NCBI GenBank assembly: GCA_015522395.1
Contig: WAMH01000134.1
Span: forward strand, 1-8,053
Direction: 5' to 3'
DNA from: Thermococcus sp.
GTDB taxonomy: Archaea; Methanobacteriota_B; Thermococci; Thermococcales; Thermococcaceae
Length of the DNA stretch: 8,053 nucleotides
Under the pieces are notes generated by a model. It searched no databases. It was not told where the DNA came from and saw only the letters and a program-made list of their open reading frames with translations. The first letter of the stretch is position 1. The number at the start of each line of letters is the position of its first letter. The position numbers and the translations under genes were made by a program. Shown piece after piece: positions 1 through 5,406 of the stretch.

Positions 1-105
1 AACACCTGGCCGCCGATTTCAGCCGATCCGGAGGAGTTCAAGAGGCTCGTCGGGGACAAAGCCGAGGTGATAATACTCAAGCCCGGCGAGGAACTCGAGC
101 TCTGA
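1..105 (+). CDS. C-terminal end of probable UPF0173 metal-dependent hydrolase (partial)
   Basis: An open frame runs from the first base to a TGA at 103-105 and gives 34 residues. They begin N-T-W-P-P-I, followed by A-D-P-E-E-F, and end V-I-I-L-K-P-G-E-E-L-E-L. From memory, this matches the end of UPF0173 metallo-beta-lactamase-fold hydrolases, where an H-Y-N-T-(W/F)-P segment, a D-P-E-E-F helix and a final 'L-x-P-G-E' strand close the roughly 225-residue protein. The preceding His of the family would lie just outside the window. The metal-binding HxHxDH motif is also outside, so the family call rests on the tail alone. Family members are predicted cytoplasmic hydrolases whose substrates are not established. 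The downstream gene has its own TATA box, so co-transcription is not required. Confidence 0.7.
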   Translation, partial: NTWPPISADPEEFKRLVGDKAEVIILKPGEELEL

Positions 106-115
106 GCCTCAAAAA

Positions 116-124
116 CCTTTTAAG
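116..124 (+). promoter_or_regulatory. TATA box for the CWB2-winged-helix regulator
   Basis: CCTTTTAAG is centred about 34 bases before the ATG at 155 and preceded by an A-run that suits a BRE. It predicts transcription starting near 147 with a very short leader. A second copy, CCTTTTAAGG, lies at 138-147 and runs into the ribosome binding site AAGGTGG (144-150), so the same 9-base word occurs twice, 22 bases apart. Confidence 0.55.
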
Positions 125-154
125 TGCCTTTTCTTACCCTTTTAAGGTGGTTAA

Positions 155-1159
155 ATGGTCAAGAGGGCCCTCGTCATTCCCCTGCTCCTCCTTATCACCT
201 CATACTTCCTCCTTCCATTTGTATCAGCCCAGAGTAACACCGAGAGATCCAGGTACGACCTTATAATCGTCCGAAACGATGATATGATAGATTACATAGT
301 GGCCCTTCCCTACGCCAAGATGCTTGAGGTCCCGATCCTCCCGGTGAACCCGAAGCAACTCAGCCCGGGCACGATAGCCCAACTCCAGAGCTACGAGGAA
401 TTCGGATGGAACCACGTACTCATAATAGGTGACTCACAGGCGATAAGCGACCAGGTTCAGGATCAGCTGCTCAACATGGGGTTCGTGGTCGAGAGGATAG
501 GGGGCGCTACTAGAACGGAAACGGCGGCGAAGCTTGCCCTTTACTTCTACCCCAATGGGAAGGACACGGTGGTGGTGGCGAGCGCCAGCGACTACGGCTC
601 TGCCCTGGCCGCGGCGAGGTGGGCGATGATATACGGCTACCCCCTCCTCTTGACCCAGCCCGATGCCCTCTCCGATTCGACGGCTGAAGCACTGAAAAGA
701 CTGCATCCCGACCTAGTGGAGCTCATGGGGGCTGGTATGTCAAAGAGCGTGCAGGAGAGCATAGAGAAAATGGGCTTTCAGACATACTGGGTCAAGGAGA
801 ACCTCGTGATAAAGGTGCCGCCACAGAACAAGGGGACAGGCTGGACAACGGTTATCCTGGCCGTGGCGGTTTCCCTGGCTATAGCGGTTCCCGTCTCTCT
901 CTACTACGCAAAAAAGAAGTGGGCCGCCAACAGGGTGCCGATTGAGGTTCTCACCGAGAAGGAGCGCATAGTCGTCAAGGCCATCCTTGAGAAAGGTGGA
1001 ACCGTGAAGCAGGAGGAACTTCCAGAGCTGACGGGCTATTCCAGGCCGACGATAAGCAGAATCATCCAGGAGCTTGAGAAGAAGCAACTCGTTGAGAGGG
1101 AAAAGGTCGGGAAGACCTTTATAGTGAGGCTCACGAAGGAGATAGTGATGAGGGATTAG
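155..1159 (+). CDS. Membrane-anchored one-component regulator: CWB2-like ectodomain, one TM helix, cytoplasmic winged helix
   Basis: The 334-residue product is probably a transmembrane transcription regulator. Residues 1-25 look like a signal peptide (basic start, long hydrophobic core, V-S-A before Q26). Residues about 34-215 form an alpha/beta ectodomain. Its strand V-L-I-I-G-D-S (88-94) followed by R-I-G-G-A-T-R-T-E-T-A-A-K-L-A (114-128) matches the signature of the cell-wall-binding repeat 2 family (PF04122), and a weaker second unit follows (L-M-G-A-G-M, 190-195). Residues 231-251 are a single hydrophobic helix followed by K-K-K-W, which puts the C-terminus inside the cell. Residues about 264-330 form a winged helix with a recognition helix near S296-K309 (R-P-T-I-S-R-I-I-Q-E-L-E) and a wing ending R-L-T-K. 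The ATG is chosen because AAGGTGG lies 4 bases upstream. The ectodomain could sense the S-layer, a peptide or a glycan, and the winged helix could act on DNA near the membrane; both are inference. No ligand or target operon can be read from the sequence. The order of parts is clear; the exact family is less so. Confidence 0.8.
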   Translation: MVKRALVIPLLLLITSYFLLPFVSAQSNTERSRYDLIIVRNDDMIDYIVALPYAKMLEVPILPVNPKQLSPGTIAQLQSYEEFGWNHVLIIGDSQAISDQVQDQLLNMGFVVERIGGATRTETAAKLALYFYPNGKDTVVVASASDYGSALAAARWAMIYGYPLLLTQPDALSDSTAEALKRLHPDLVELMGAGMSKSVQESIEKMGFQTYWVKENLVIKVPPQNKGTGWTTVILAVAVSLAIAVPVSLYYAKKKWAANRVPIEVLTEKERIVVKAILEKGGTVKQEELPELTGYSRPTISRIIQELEKKQLVEREKVGKTFIVRLTKEIVMRD

Positions 1160-1191
1160 CGGTCGGGAAGCCCTCCGCTCATCATCCCTCA
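1149..1191 (+). repeat. Hairpin-forming inverted repeat straddling the regulator's stop codon
   Basis: TGAGGGAT (1149-1156) pairs with ATCCCTCA (1184-1191). GCGG (1159-1162) pairs with CCGC (1175-1178), and GGG (1165-1167) pairs with CCC (1171-1173) around an AAG loop. The stop codon TAG (1157-1159) sits at the internal bulge between the first two stems. No U-tract follows directly, so this is not a standard archaeal terminator. It may protect the mRNA 3' end or pause RNA polymerase. Confidence 0.5.
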
Positions 1192-1212
1192 GGGTCCTGG
1201 CTGTTTCTTCAT
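1163..1212 (-). ncRNA. Possible C/D-box guide sRNA (weak candidate)
   Basis: Read on the minus strand, there is a C-like box ATGAAGA (1206-1212), 13 bases, a D'-box CTGA (1189-1192), a 3-base gap, a perfect C'-box ATGATGA (1179-1185), 12 bases, and a D-like box CCGA (1163-1166). The order, the 12-13 base guide lengths and the 3-base C'/D' gap fit archaeal C/D sRNAs. However, the outer C and D boxes each differ from consensus by one base, and no suitably placed promoter is seen. The same bases also form the hairpin at 1149-1191, so the resemblance may be accidental. Confidence 0.2.
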
Positions 1213-1232
1213 CCCGCGTATAAAATTGGACA

Positions 1233-1241
1233 TAGAAAAAA
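1233..1241 (-). terminator. U-tract terminator after the zinc-finger gene
   Basis: On the minus strand, six T residues (1236-1241) follow the TGA directly, then CTA. A U-tract without a needed hairpin is the usual archaeal termination signal. Confidence 0.5.
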
Positions 1242-1385
1242 TCACTTTCTGAAGAGGTGGCCGTGTGCCCTGTTCACATGCCTCGTGTACTCCTTCTGAG
1301 TTCTGAAGAGCATTCCGCAGCGCGGGCAGCGGTAGTAGCGGACACCGTCGCGGTCGTAGAAGACAACCGCCTTCAGCTCCGCCAC
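1242..1385 (-). CDS. C2H2 zinc-finger microprotein, 47 residues
   Basis: A GTG start gives 47 residues with one classical zinc finger: C20-P-R-C23, the twelve residues 24-35, then H36-V-N-R-A-H41, that is C-x2-C-x12-H-x4-H. The core Phe (F27) and a hydrophobic Tyr (Y33) sit where the finger's hydrophobic positions are expected. Before the finger is a short strand-like stretch (L-K-A-V-V-F-Y). After it come only G-H-L-F-R-K, so there is room for just one finger. The GTG at 1383-1385 is preferred because GGAGGTGG (1391-1398) lies 5 bases before it; two in-frame GTG codons further upstream overlap that site. A TATA box lies about 40 bases upstream and a U-tract directly follows the stop, so it is a free-standing gene. 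Small single-finger proteins occur in Thermococcales; the role, DNA or RNA binding or protein contact, is not known. Confidence 0.85.
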   Translation of the reverse strand: MAELKAVVFYDRDGVRYYRCPRCGMLFRTQKEYTRHVNRAHGHLFRK

Positions 1386-1418
1386 TCCCACCACCTCCGG
1401 GCTTAGGTGAGAAGAGGG

Positions 1419-1432
1419 ATTTTAAAATTTTA
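1419..1432 (-). promoter_or_regulatory. TATA box for the zinc-finger gene
   Basis: The AT-only block ATTTTAAAATTTTA stands out in GC-rich DNA. It is centred about 40 bases upstream of the GTG at 1385 on the minus strand. On the same strand, a pyrimidine-rich stretch (1433-1458) lies between this box and the stop of the upstream gene, and may help terminate that gene. Confidence 0.55.
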
Positions 1433-1458
1433 CGGAAGGGGAAGGGCGGAAAGGGGAA

Positions 1459-2271
1459 TCAAACCCATATCCTGTTGCCCTTCACCTTGAGGTAGCCAAG
1501 GGTCTGGAGGGTCTTGAGGAAGTCCTCTATCGCGTCCTCATCGTAGTAGATGTTCACCCTCTCGTCGCCGTCGCCGACGGTTATGGGTTCCCTCTCCATC
1601 AGGGACTTGATAAGCTCGTTCTTCCTCCGGTGCTTCTCCGCAAGCTCAAGAATAACCTGGGCTAAAACGGAGCGGGCTATTCCATCGAAGGTGGCCTCAA
1701 CGACGCTCTCCTCCGTGGCGTAGTCCTTGGCTATCTCAAGGGCGGCATCGATAAGCTCGCCGTCCACCTCCAGAACCTCAACGTAGTAGCGCTTTGAGAG
1801 TGTGTACTCCGTAACCATTCCCGCGCCAAAGCGCTCCTCGATCTCATCGAGGTACTCCTCGACTTCCTCAACGGGGAAGCGAAGCTCGAACTCGAGGGGC
1901 TCCAAGGGGGGCTTCTCAAGGAGCGTCAGCTTCCCCCCTTCCTCGTGAACGGCTCCAGCCGAGAGCAGGGCCGTTACAACCACCAATCCCTCCGTATCAG
2001 ACTCATCGAGGATGGCGTTTAGGTCGCGCTCTGAACCCGTTTCCCAGCCGTCCATGAGGGATCCGTAAAACTCCCTGATGGCGGAGAGGGTTTCCTCGAT
2101 CGATTCTATGCCCTCGGACTTTTTCAGAAGCTCCGCGTAGGTACCCCTGACAACGACGTAGTGCGACACCTCGGGGGAAACCTCCTCCCGCGTCCTGTTC
2201 ATTATGCCGGCCCTGCTAAGCTCCCTCGAGAGAGCGTTCATATCATCCCTGCTGAGAACCTCAAACCTCAC
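1459..2271 (-). CDS. Acidic hypothetical protein with possible C-terminal winged helix
   Basis: I do not recognise a named family. From the preferred start the product has 270 residues, is strongly acidic, and has no signal peptide or membrane helix, so it should be cytoplasmic. It looks alpha/beta throughout. An N-terminal part begins R-F-E-V-L-S-R-D-D. A middle part has alternating Glu-rich helices (E-E-V-E-E-Y-L-D-E-I-E-E-R-F) and a strand pair (R-Y-Y-V-E-V-L-E-V). The last 55 or so residues, helix-helix then 'L-G-Y-L-K-V-K-G-N-R-I-W-V', resemble a winged helix without a clear basic surface. The start is taken as GTG 2269-2271, because GGTGG (2277-2281) sits 5 bases before it; a TTG at 2281-2283 would extend the frame but overlaps that site. 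It is the last gene of the speE cluster, 39 bases after its neighbour, and may also have a weak promoter of its own (TTATAATC, 2303-2310). Confidence 0.75.
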   Translation of the reverse strand: MRFEVLSRDDMNALSRELSRAGIMNRTREEVSPEVSHYVVVRGTYAELLKKSEGIESIEETLSAIREFYGSLMDGWETGSERDLNAILDESDTEGLVVVTALLSAGAVHEEGGKLTLLEKPPLEPLEFELRFPVEEVEEYLDEIEERFGAGMVTEYTLSKRYYVEVLEVDGELIDAALEIAKDYATEESVVEATFDGIARSVLAQVILELAEKHRRKNELIKSLMEREPITVGDGDERVNIYYDEDAIEDFLKTLQTLGYLKVKGNRIWV

Positions 2272-2302
2272 GTTTCCCACCAAAGGAAGATGGAAGTCGA
2301 GG

Positions 2303-2310
2303 TTATAATC
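2303..2310 (-). promoter_or_regulatory. Possible internal TATA box before the acidic hypothetical gene
   Basis: On the minus strand GATTATAA lies about 35 bases before the preferred GTG, directly after the TAG of the preceding gene. Spacing fits an archaeal promoter but the sequence is only a fair match. The gene may rely on read-through from speE. Confidence 0.3.
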
Positions 2311-2937
2311 CTACTCCTTCAACCGGGACGAGAGGAGGAGCCTCAGGGGCTTGTTGGTCAGTCTCTCCAGGAGTTCCTCGGCATCCCCCCTGAGTTCGGG
2401 ACTGTATTTAGCGTAGAGGTAGAGGGCGTAGGCGTTGAGCCTCGCATCTCCCTCCCCAACGCCCTCAACGGCCCCTGCGAGGCAGGGGTCCCCTAGGAGC
2501 CTGTCGGCCAGTGCCATCATCGCCGCGGTGTCGTTCCTCTCGACCGCGGTCCTCAGAGGAATGTAGAACTCCCTGACGACCCTACCAGCGGCCCTCTCCC
2601 TTTCCTCAAGTTCCCTGATGGGATCTTCGGAGGCTTCCCACCTGCTCCACAGGACGTAGGCAACCGGGGCCAAGAGAACTACGATCGATATTAACGCGTA
2701 AGGGCCCAGGGGAAGGTTGAGGTAAGGAACGTCGCTGCGCAGGGCCGCAAGGGCCAGAACGCCGAGGAGCATCCAGACCCCCATGAAGATGAGGTAGTAG
2801 AGGGTGTAGTCCTTCCGCTTGACCGCGTACCTGGCGGAGTGTTCCTCGAGGTAAGCTATCCTCTCCTCCGCAAGCTTTATGAGCTCCTCCAAGCGCGTTA
2901 TCCGCCTGTCTATCTCCCCGAGGACGTCCTCCCTCAT
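2311..2937 (-). CDS. Coiled-coil membrane protein with two TM helices, unknown function
   Basis: The 208-residue product starts with a charged amphipathic helix (residues about 5-42, heptad-like Leu/Ile spacing in R-R-I-T-R-L-E-E-L-I-K-L-A) that is probably a coiled coil. Two hydrophobic helices follow at about 46-66 and 77-97, separated by a short loop (S-D-V-P-Y-L-N-L-P-L-G-P). After W-S-R-W comes a soluble tail of about 110 residues, all-helical in appearance, with E-R-E-R-A-A-G-R and a TPR-like stretch 'N-A-Y-A-L-Y-L-Y-A-K-Y'. Both ends should lie on the same side, probably inside. The ATG at 2935-2937 is preferred, with GGTG 9 bases upstream; a GTG at 2947-2949 has no binding site. It lies 24 bases after the UPF0104 gene, so the two membrane proteins may act together. 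No family is recognised. Confidence 0.75.
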   Translation of the reverse strand: MREDVLGEIDRRITRLEELIKLAEERIAYLEEHSARYAVKRKDYTLYYLIFMGVWMLLGVLALAALRSDVPYLNLPLGPYALISIVVLLAPVAYVLWSRWEASEDPIRELEERERAAGRVVREFYIPLRTAVERNDTAAMMALADRLLGDPCLAGAVEGVGEGDARLNAYALYLYAKYSPELRGDAEELLERLTNKPLRLLLSSRLKE

Positions 2938-2961
2938 GGTACAACACACCGTCCAGTCATC

Positions 2962-3882
2962 TCAATCGGGCTCGGAAACACCCGGGGGTCGCTCCTCGAC
3001 CTCCGCGGATACGAAGTGGTAAAAGGCAAAGGCGCCCACCAAGGCGAAAACGTACTGGTTCAGGAACTTGAATAGGAAGGCTATGATGACGTCCAGCCCT
3101 CCGTTTCCTATGGCCATCATGACACCGAGCTCGTTACCGCCGACGCCGCCGGGAGTTCCAAGGACACTTCCGAGGACGCTCGAGTAGAGGACGGCCTCCA
3201 CCGCCGTCGGTAGGCTGATGCGGACCCCGAAAACCATCGCAACGCTCATGAGAATCCCTGCGTTCATCACCACAAGGGAAGTCCCCAGCAGCATCGCGAG
3301 TAGAACCCTCAGAGGGTTTGACTTGGCGGAGTGCCAGCCGTGATAGAACTCATCAAACATGCTTCCACCGCGCCCGACAATACTGAAGAGCCACGAGACG
3401 AGCTCGTATATCTGCCTGTCCACCACAAAGGCCAGGATGAAGAACACGGCCACGGCCAGGGCCCCGAGGTCACGGTTGAAGGCGAACAGCATGAGCGTGC
3501 CGACGAGGAACTCCGTCGATATCTCCATGAAGCTCGTTGCCAGAACCACGAAGTAGCCCGCGCCTATGAACTTAACCTTTATCAGGGTTCCAATGGCGGC
3601 GTTCAACGAGAAGGACAGGTATGTCCCCGAGAGGTTCGCCAGCAGAACCCGTCTGAAGCTGACGGGAACGACGTTGTCGAGGTAAGTGTACCACACGGCG
3701 GTGTAGGTGAGGTAGCCGAGAACGCCGAGAAGCACCGCCAGAAGGGTGTAAATCGAAAGCAGCTGGGAGGGTTTGAAGTTTATCTGGGACGCCTCGGAAT
3801 AGACGCGGTAGACCAGGTAGGCGGTTATTAGGATGGTCAGGCCTATGACGCCCAGCTTCTTTACCCTCGGTGGGATCTTCAC
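2962..3882 (-). CDS. UPF0104 / LPG-synthase-TM-like integral membrane protein
   Basis: The 306-residue protein has about seven to eight hydrophobic helices (near 10-28, 43-66, 80-100, 112-134, 139-160, 192-214, 264-294). It carries the hallmark of the UPF0104 / lysylphosphatidylglycerol synthase TM family (PF03706), the loop L-G-T-P-G-G-V-G-G-N-E-L-G at 241-253. Bacterial relatives move lipids (MprF flippase part) or accompany glycosyltransferases; the archaeal members have no settled substrate. The last residues (A-E-V-E-E-R-P-P-G-V-S-E-P-D) form a polar tail. The start is GTG 3880-3882; GAGGAG at 3893-3898, inside the end of speE, serves as binding site. Only 4 bases separate it from the speE stop, so translation is very likely coupled. 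Its length is normal for the family. Confidence 0.85.
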   Translation of the reverse strand: MKIPPRVKKLGVIGLTILITAYLVYRVYSEASQINFKPSQLLSIYTLLAVLLGVLGYLTYTAVWYTYLDNVVPVSFRRVLLANLSGTYLSFSLNAAIGTLIKVKFIGAGYFVVLATSFMEISTEFLVGTLMLFAFNRDLGALAVAVFFILAFVVDRQIYELVSWLFSIVGRGGSMFDEFYHGWHSAKSNPLRVLLAMLLGTSLVVMNAGILMSVAMVFGVRISLPTAVEAVLYSSVLGSVLGTPGGVGGNELGVMMAIGNGGLDVIIAFLFKFLNQYVFALVGAFAFYHFVSAEVEERPPGVSEPD

Positions 3883-3886
3883 TCTC

Positions 3887-4753
3887 TCACTTCTCCTCTA
3901 GAAGCTTCCTTACGTAGCGCGGCATCTGGAAGAGCGTCTCGTGCCTCTCAGGGTCGTAGTAGTAGAGATCGAGCTTTTTGGCACGCTCTAGGTCAACCCT
4001 CGTGAAGTCCATATCGCCCTTCACACCGACGAGGAAGCTCCAGGGCGATGCGTAGCCGATGACGGGGAAGCTGAAGTAGTAAACCCTGTCGAAGACCTTC
4101 TTCATGGCCCTGTAAGCATCGAGGAGTTCGTTGGTGAAGAGGTAGACGCTCCCCGCCTGGGTGACGTAAATTCCCGGGTCGCTGAGCTTTTCATAGGCGT
4201 CGCGGTAGAACTCCTCACTGAAGAGAAGCTTCGCCGGGCCAACGGGGTCGGTCGAGTCGACTATTATGGCATCGAACTTCTCCTCGCTCTCACGCAGGTA
4301 TTTAACGCCGTCGCCGATAACAAGCTCGGCCCTTTTGCATTCATTCTTTATCAACCCGTCGAGAAGGTCTTTGGCGACGTCGAGGTAGAGGTATGATGCC
4401 TCAACGACACCGTCGTCTATCTCCACCATCGTGGCCTTCTCAACACTCTCATGCCTGAGGACCTCGCGGAGCGTTCCCCCGTCACCGCCGCCTATGACCA
4501 AGACGCGCCTCGGGTTGGGGTGGGCGAGAAGGACGGGGTGAACTAAAACCTCGTGGTAGCTCTCCTCACCGGTCTCGACGAGTTGCACGGTGCCGTCTAA
4601 AACGAGGAGCTTGCCGAAGCCCTCCGTTTCGTAAATTTCAAGCCTCTGGTAGTCAGTCTGGGTCTCAAAGAGTCTCCTCTTGACCTTGAAGCCGACACCG
4701 TAGCCTCGGGGATACCACTCGATGAAGGCGTTCTCCTCCCTGCTGTAACCCAT
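3887..4753 (-). CDS. speE: Polyamine aminopropyltransferase (spermidine synthase family)
   Basis: This 288-residue cytoplasmic enzyme transfers an aminopropyl group from decarboxylated S-adenosylmethionine to an amine. In Thermococcus kodakarensis the close homologue prefers agmatine, producing N1-aminopropylagmatine, which a ureohydrolase then converts to spermidine. The N-terminal beta part (about 1-75) holds Q36-R-L-E-I-Y and the D53-G-T-V-Q-L motif. The Rossmann core carries G88-G-G-D-G-G for the nucleotide, E111 (V-E-I-D) for ribose, D148 (I-G-D-G), and the active-site segment D166-S-T-D-P-V-G-P. The full family length is present. The ATG at 4751-4753 (M-G-Y-S-R-E-E) is chosen because GGTGA ends 5 bases upstream; the in-frame GTG 4760-4762 is part of that site. 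It has its own TATA box, lies 57 bases after pdaD, and leads a cluster of four genes. Substrate choice cannot be read directly; agmatine is inferred from the lineage and from pdaD next door. Confidence 0.96.
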   Translation of the reverse strand: MGYSREENAFIEWYPRGYGVGFKVKRRLFETQTDYQRLEIYETEGFGKLLVLDGTVQLVETGEESYHEVLVHPVLLAHPNPRRVLVIGGGDGGTLREVLRHESVEKATMVEIDDGVVEASYLYLDVAKDLLDGLIKNECKRAELVIGDGVKYLRESEEKFDAIIVDSTDPVGPAKLLFSEEFYRDAYEKLSDPGIYVTQAGSVYLFTNELLDAYRAMKKVFDRVYYFSFPVIGYASPWSFLVGVKGDMDFTRVDLERAKKLDLYYYDPERHETLFQMPRYVRKLLEEK

Positions 4754-4783
4754 GATCATCACCGCCCCAAGTAGGGCTCCGGG

Positions 4784-4790
4784 TTTAAAA
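4784..4790 (-). promoter_or_regulatory. TATA box for speE cluster
   Basis: On the minus strand CCTTTTAAACC is centred about 34 bases before the speE ATG, after a CAAC stretch. It lies just downstream of the pdaD terminator tract, so speE can be transcribed separately from pdaD. Confidence 0.6.
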
Positions 4791-4798
4791 GGTTGAGG

Positions 4799-4808
4799 TC
4801 GAAAAAGA
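4799..4808 (-). terminator. U-tract terminator after pdaD
   Basis: Right after the pdaD TGA the minus strand reads GCTCTTTTTCG, with five T residues at 4802-4806. It precedes the speE TATA box by about 10 bases. Confidence 0.45.
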
Positions 4809-4810
4809 GC

Positions 4811-5284
4811 TCAGTAGGGGAACATCACCACCACCGCTATTGCGGCGACGGGTTTGTCCTTCACGGTAGCGCTGGCGCTCACAACCCTGAACTCGCCCAG
4901 CTCCCAGCCCCTCTGTCTGAACCCCTCCTCCGTCATCCTCCGCACCATCTCCTCGGCCTCCTCCCTGGTGCACTGGCCGGAGTACTCGTAGATCAGGCCC
5001 CCCTCGTTGTTCCTGCTTATTCCAACACCGAGGGCCGCGCTTACGGTAACACCCGCTTCGTCGCTCTCTATATGAGCGTAGACGGTCGGGAGAAGCATTC
5101 CAATGGGAACGTCGTGAACCTCCTCCATCCACTCTATATGTGCCGGGATGACGCTGCTGAGCTTGACGAGGTTGACGTTACCTATGCCAAGCTTGAGGAG
5201 GGCGTTGTCAAAGGCGTTGAGCTTGGTGCCGCCCTCGGCCGCGGCGGCTCCCATGAATGCCCTTCGGGGGGTTGTCCAGCTCAT
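4811..5284 (-). CDS. pdaD: Pyruvoyl-dependent arginine decarboxylase proenzyme
   Basis: PvlArgDC converts arginine to agmatine and CO2, the first step of archaeal polyamine synthesis. The 157-residue proenzyme cleaves itself between two serines, and the second Ser becomes the pyruvoyl group. Here the site is L42-S43-S44-V-I-P (bases 5153-5158), giving a beta chain of about 43 residues and an alpha chain of about 114. The conserved S-S-V-I-P-A-H context, the preceding 'G-I-G-N-V-N-L' and the Glu of the Y-E-Y-S-G stretch (E100, likely the proton donor by comparison with the Methanocaldococcus enzyme) are all present. The family works as a trimer or hexamer in the cytoplasm. The start is ATG 5282-5284 (M-S-W-T-T-P) with GGTGG 5 bases upstream; a longer frame reaching 5353 would begin before the promoter and is rejected. 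It has a strong TATA box and a following U-tract, so it is probably monocistronic, next to speE whose substrate it makes. Confidence 0.96.
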   Translation of the reverse strand: MSWTTPRRAFMGAAAAEGGTKLNAFDNALLKLGIGNVNLVKLSSVIPAHIEWMEEVHDVPIGMLLPTVYAHIESDEAGVTVSAALGVGISRNNEGGLIYEYSGQCTREEAEEMVRRMTEEGFRQRGWELGEFRVVSASATVKDKPVAAIAVVVMFPY

Positions 5285-5330
5285 GACGACCACCTTCTCA
5301 CCTTTACTCACCCCAGCGGTGGGTGGGCTG

Positions 5331-5340
5331 CTTATAAAAC
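5331..5340 (-). promoter_or_regulatory. TATA box for pdaD
   Basis: On the minus strand GTTTTATAAG, close to the archaeal consensus, is preceded by CGAAA as a BRE. It lies about 51 bases before the ATG, predicting a leader of roughly 25 bases that contains GGTGAG and the binding site GGTGG. Confidence 0.7.
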
Positions 5341-5375
5341 TTTCGGGAACCAAATGGGGGCAGGTAATAAGCGGG

Positions 5376-5405
5376 AAAGAAAAACAGGGGAAGCTGAATA
5401 AAAAT
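5376..5405 (-). terminator. Twin U-tract terminator after the antiporter gene
   Basis: After the antiporter TGA the minus strand reads GATTTTTATTC (five T, 5400-5404) and then CTGTTTTTCTTT (five T, 5380-5384, and three more at 5376-5378). Successive T-runs in GC-rich DNA fit archaeal termination. Confidence 0.5.
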
Positions 5406-5406
5406 C

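Noticed and set aside
1217..1226. GTATAAAATT as a plus-strand promoter
   Set aside because: No plus-strand gene begins downstream; the next genes lie on the minus strand. It is AT-rich DNA between convergent genes.
2161..2496. A 111-codon open frame on the plus strand spanning the junction of two minus-strand genes
   Set aside because: No binding site or recognised domain is present, and both minus-strand genes have proper starts and sensible composition.
3331..3831. A 166-codon open frame on the plus strand opposite the UPF0104 gene
   Set aside because: It is antisense to a clear membrane protein with a family motif, has no good binding site, and its composition is that of a GC-rich shadow frame.
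5285..5353. N-terminal extension of PdaD beginning at 5353
   Set aside because: It would start upstream of the TATA box, and the internal ATG at 5284 has a well-placed GGTGG and matches the family's usual length.
4793..5401. A 202-codon open frame on the plus strand opposite pdaD
   Set aside because: PdaD on the minus strand has the conserved Ser-Ser cleavage site. The opposite frame encodes His/Pro-rich low-sense sequence.
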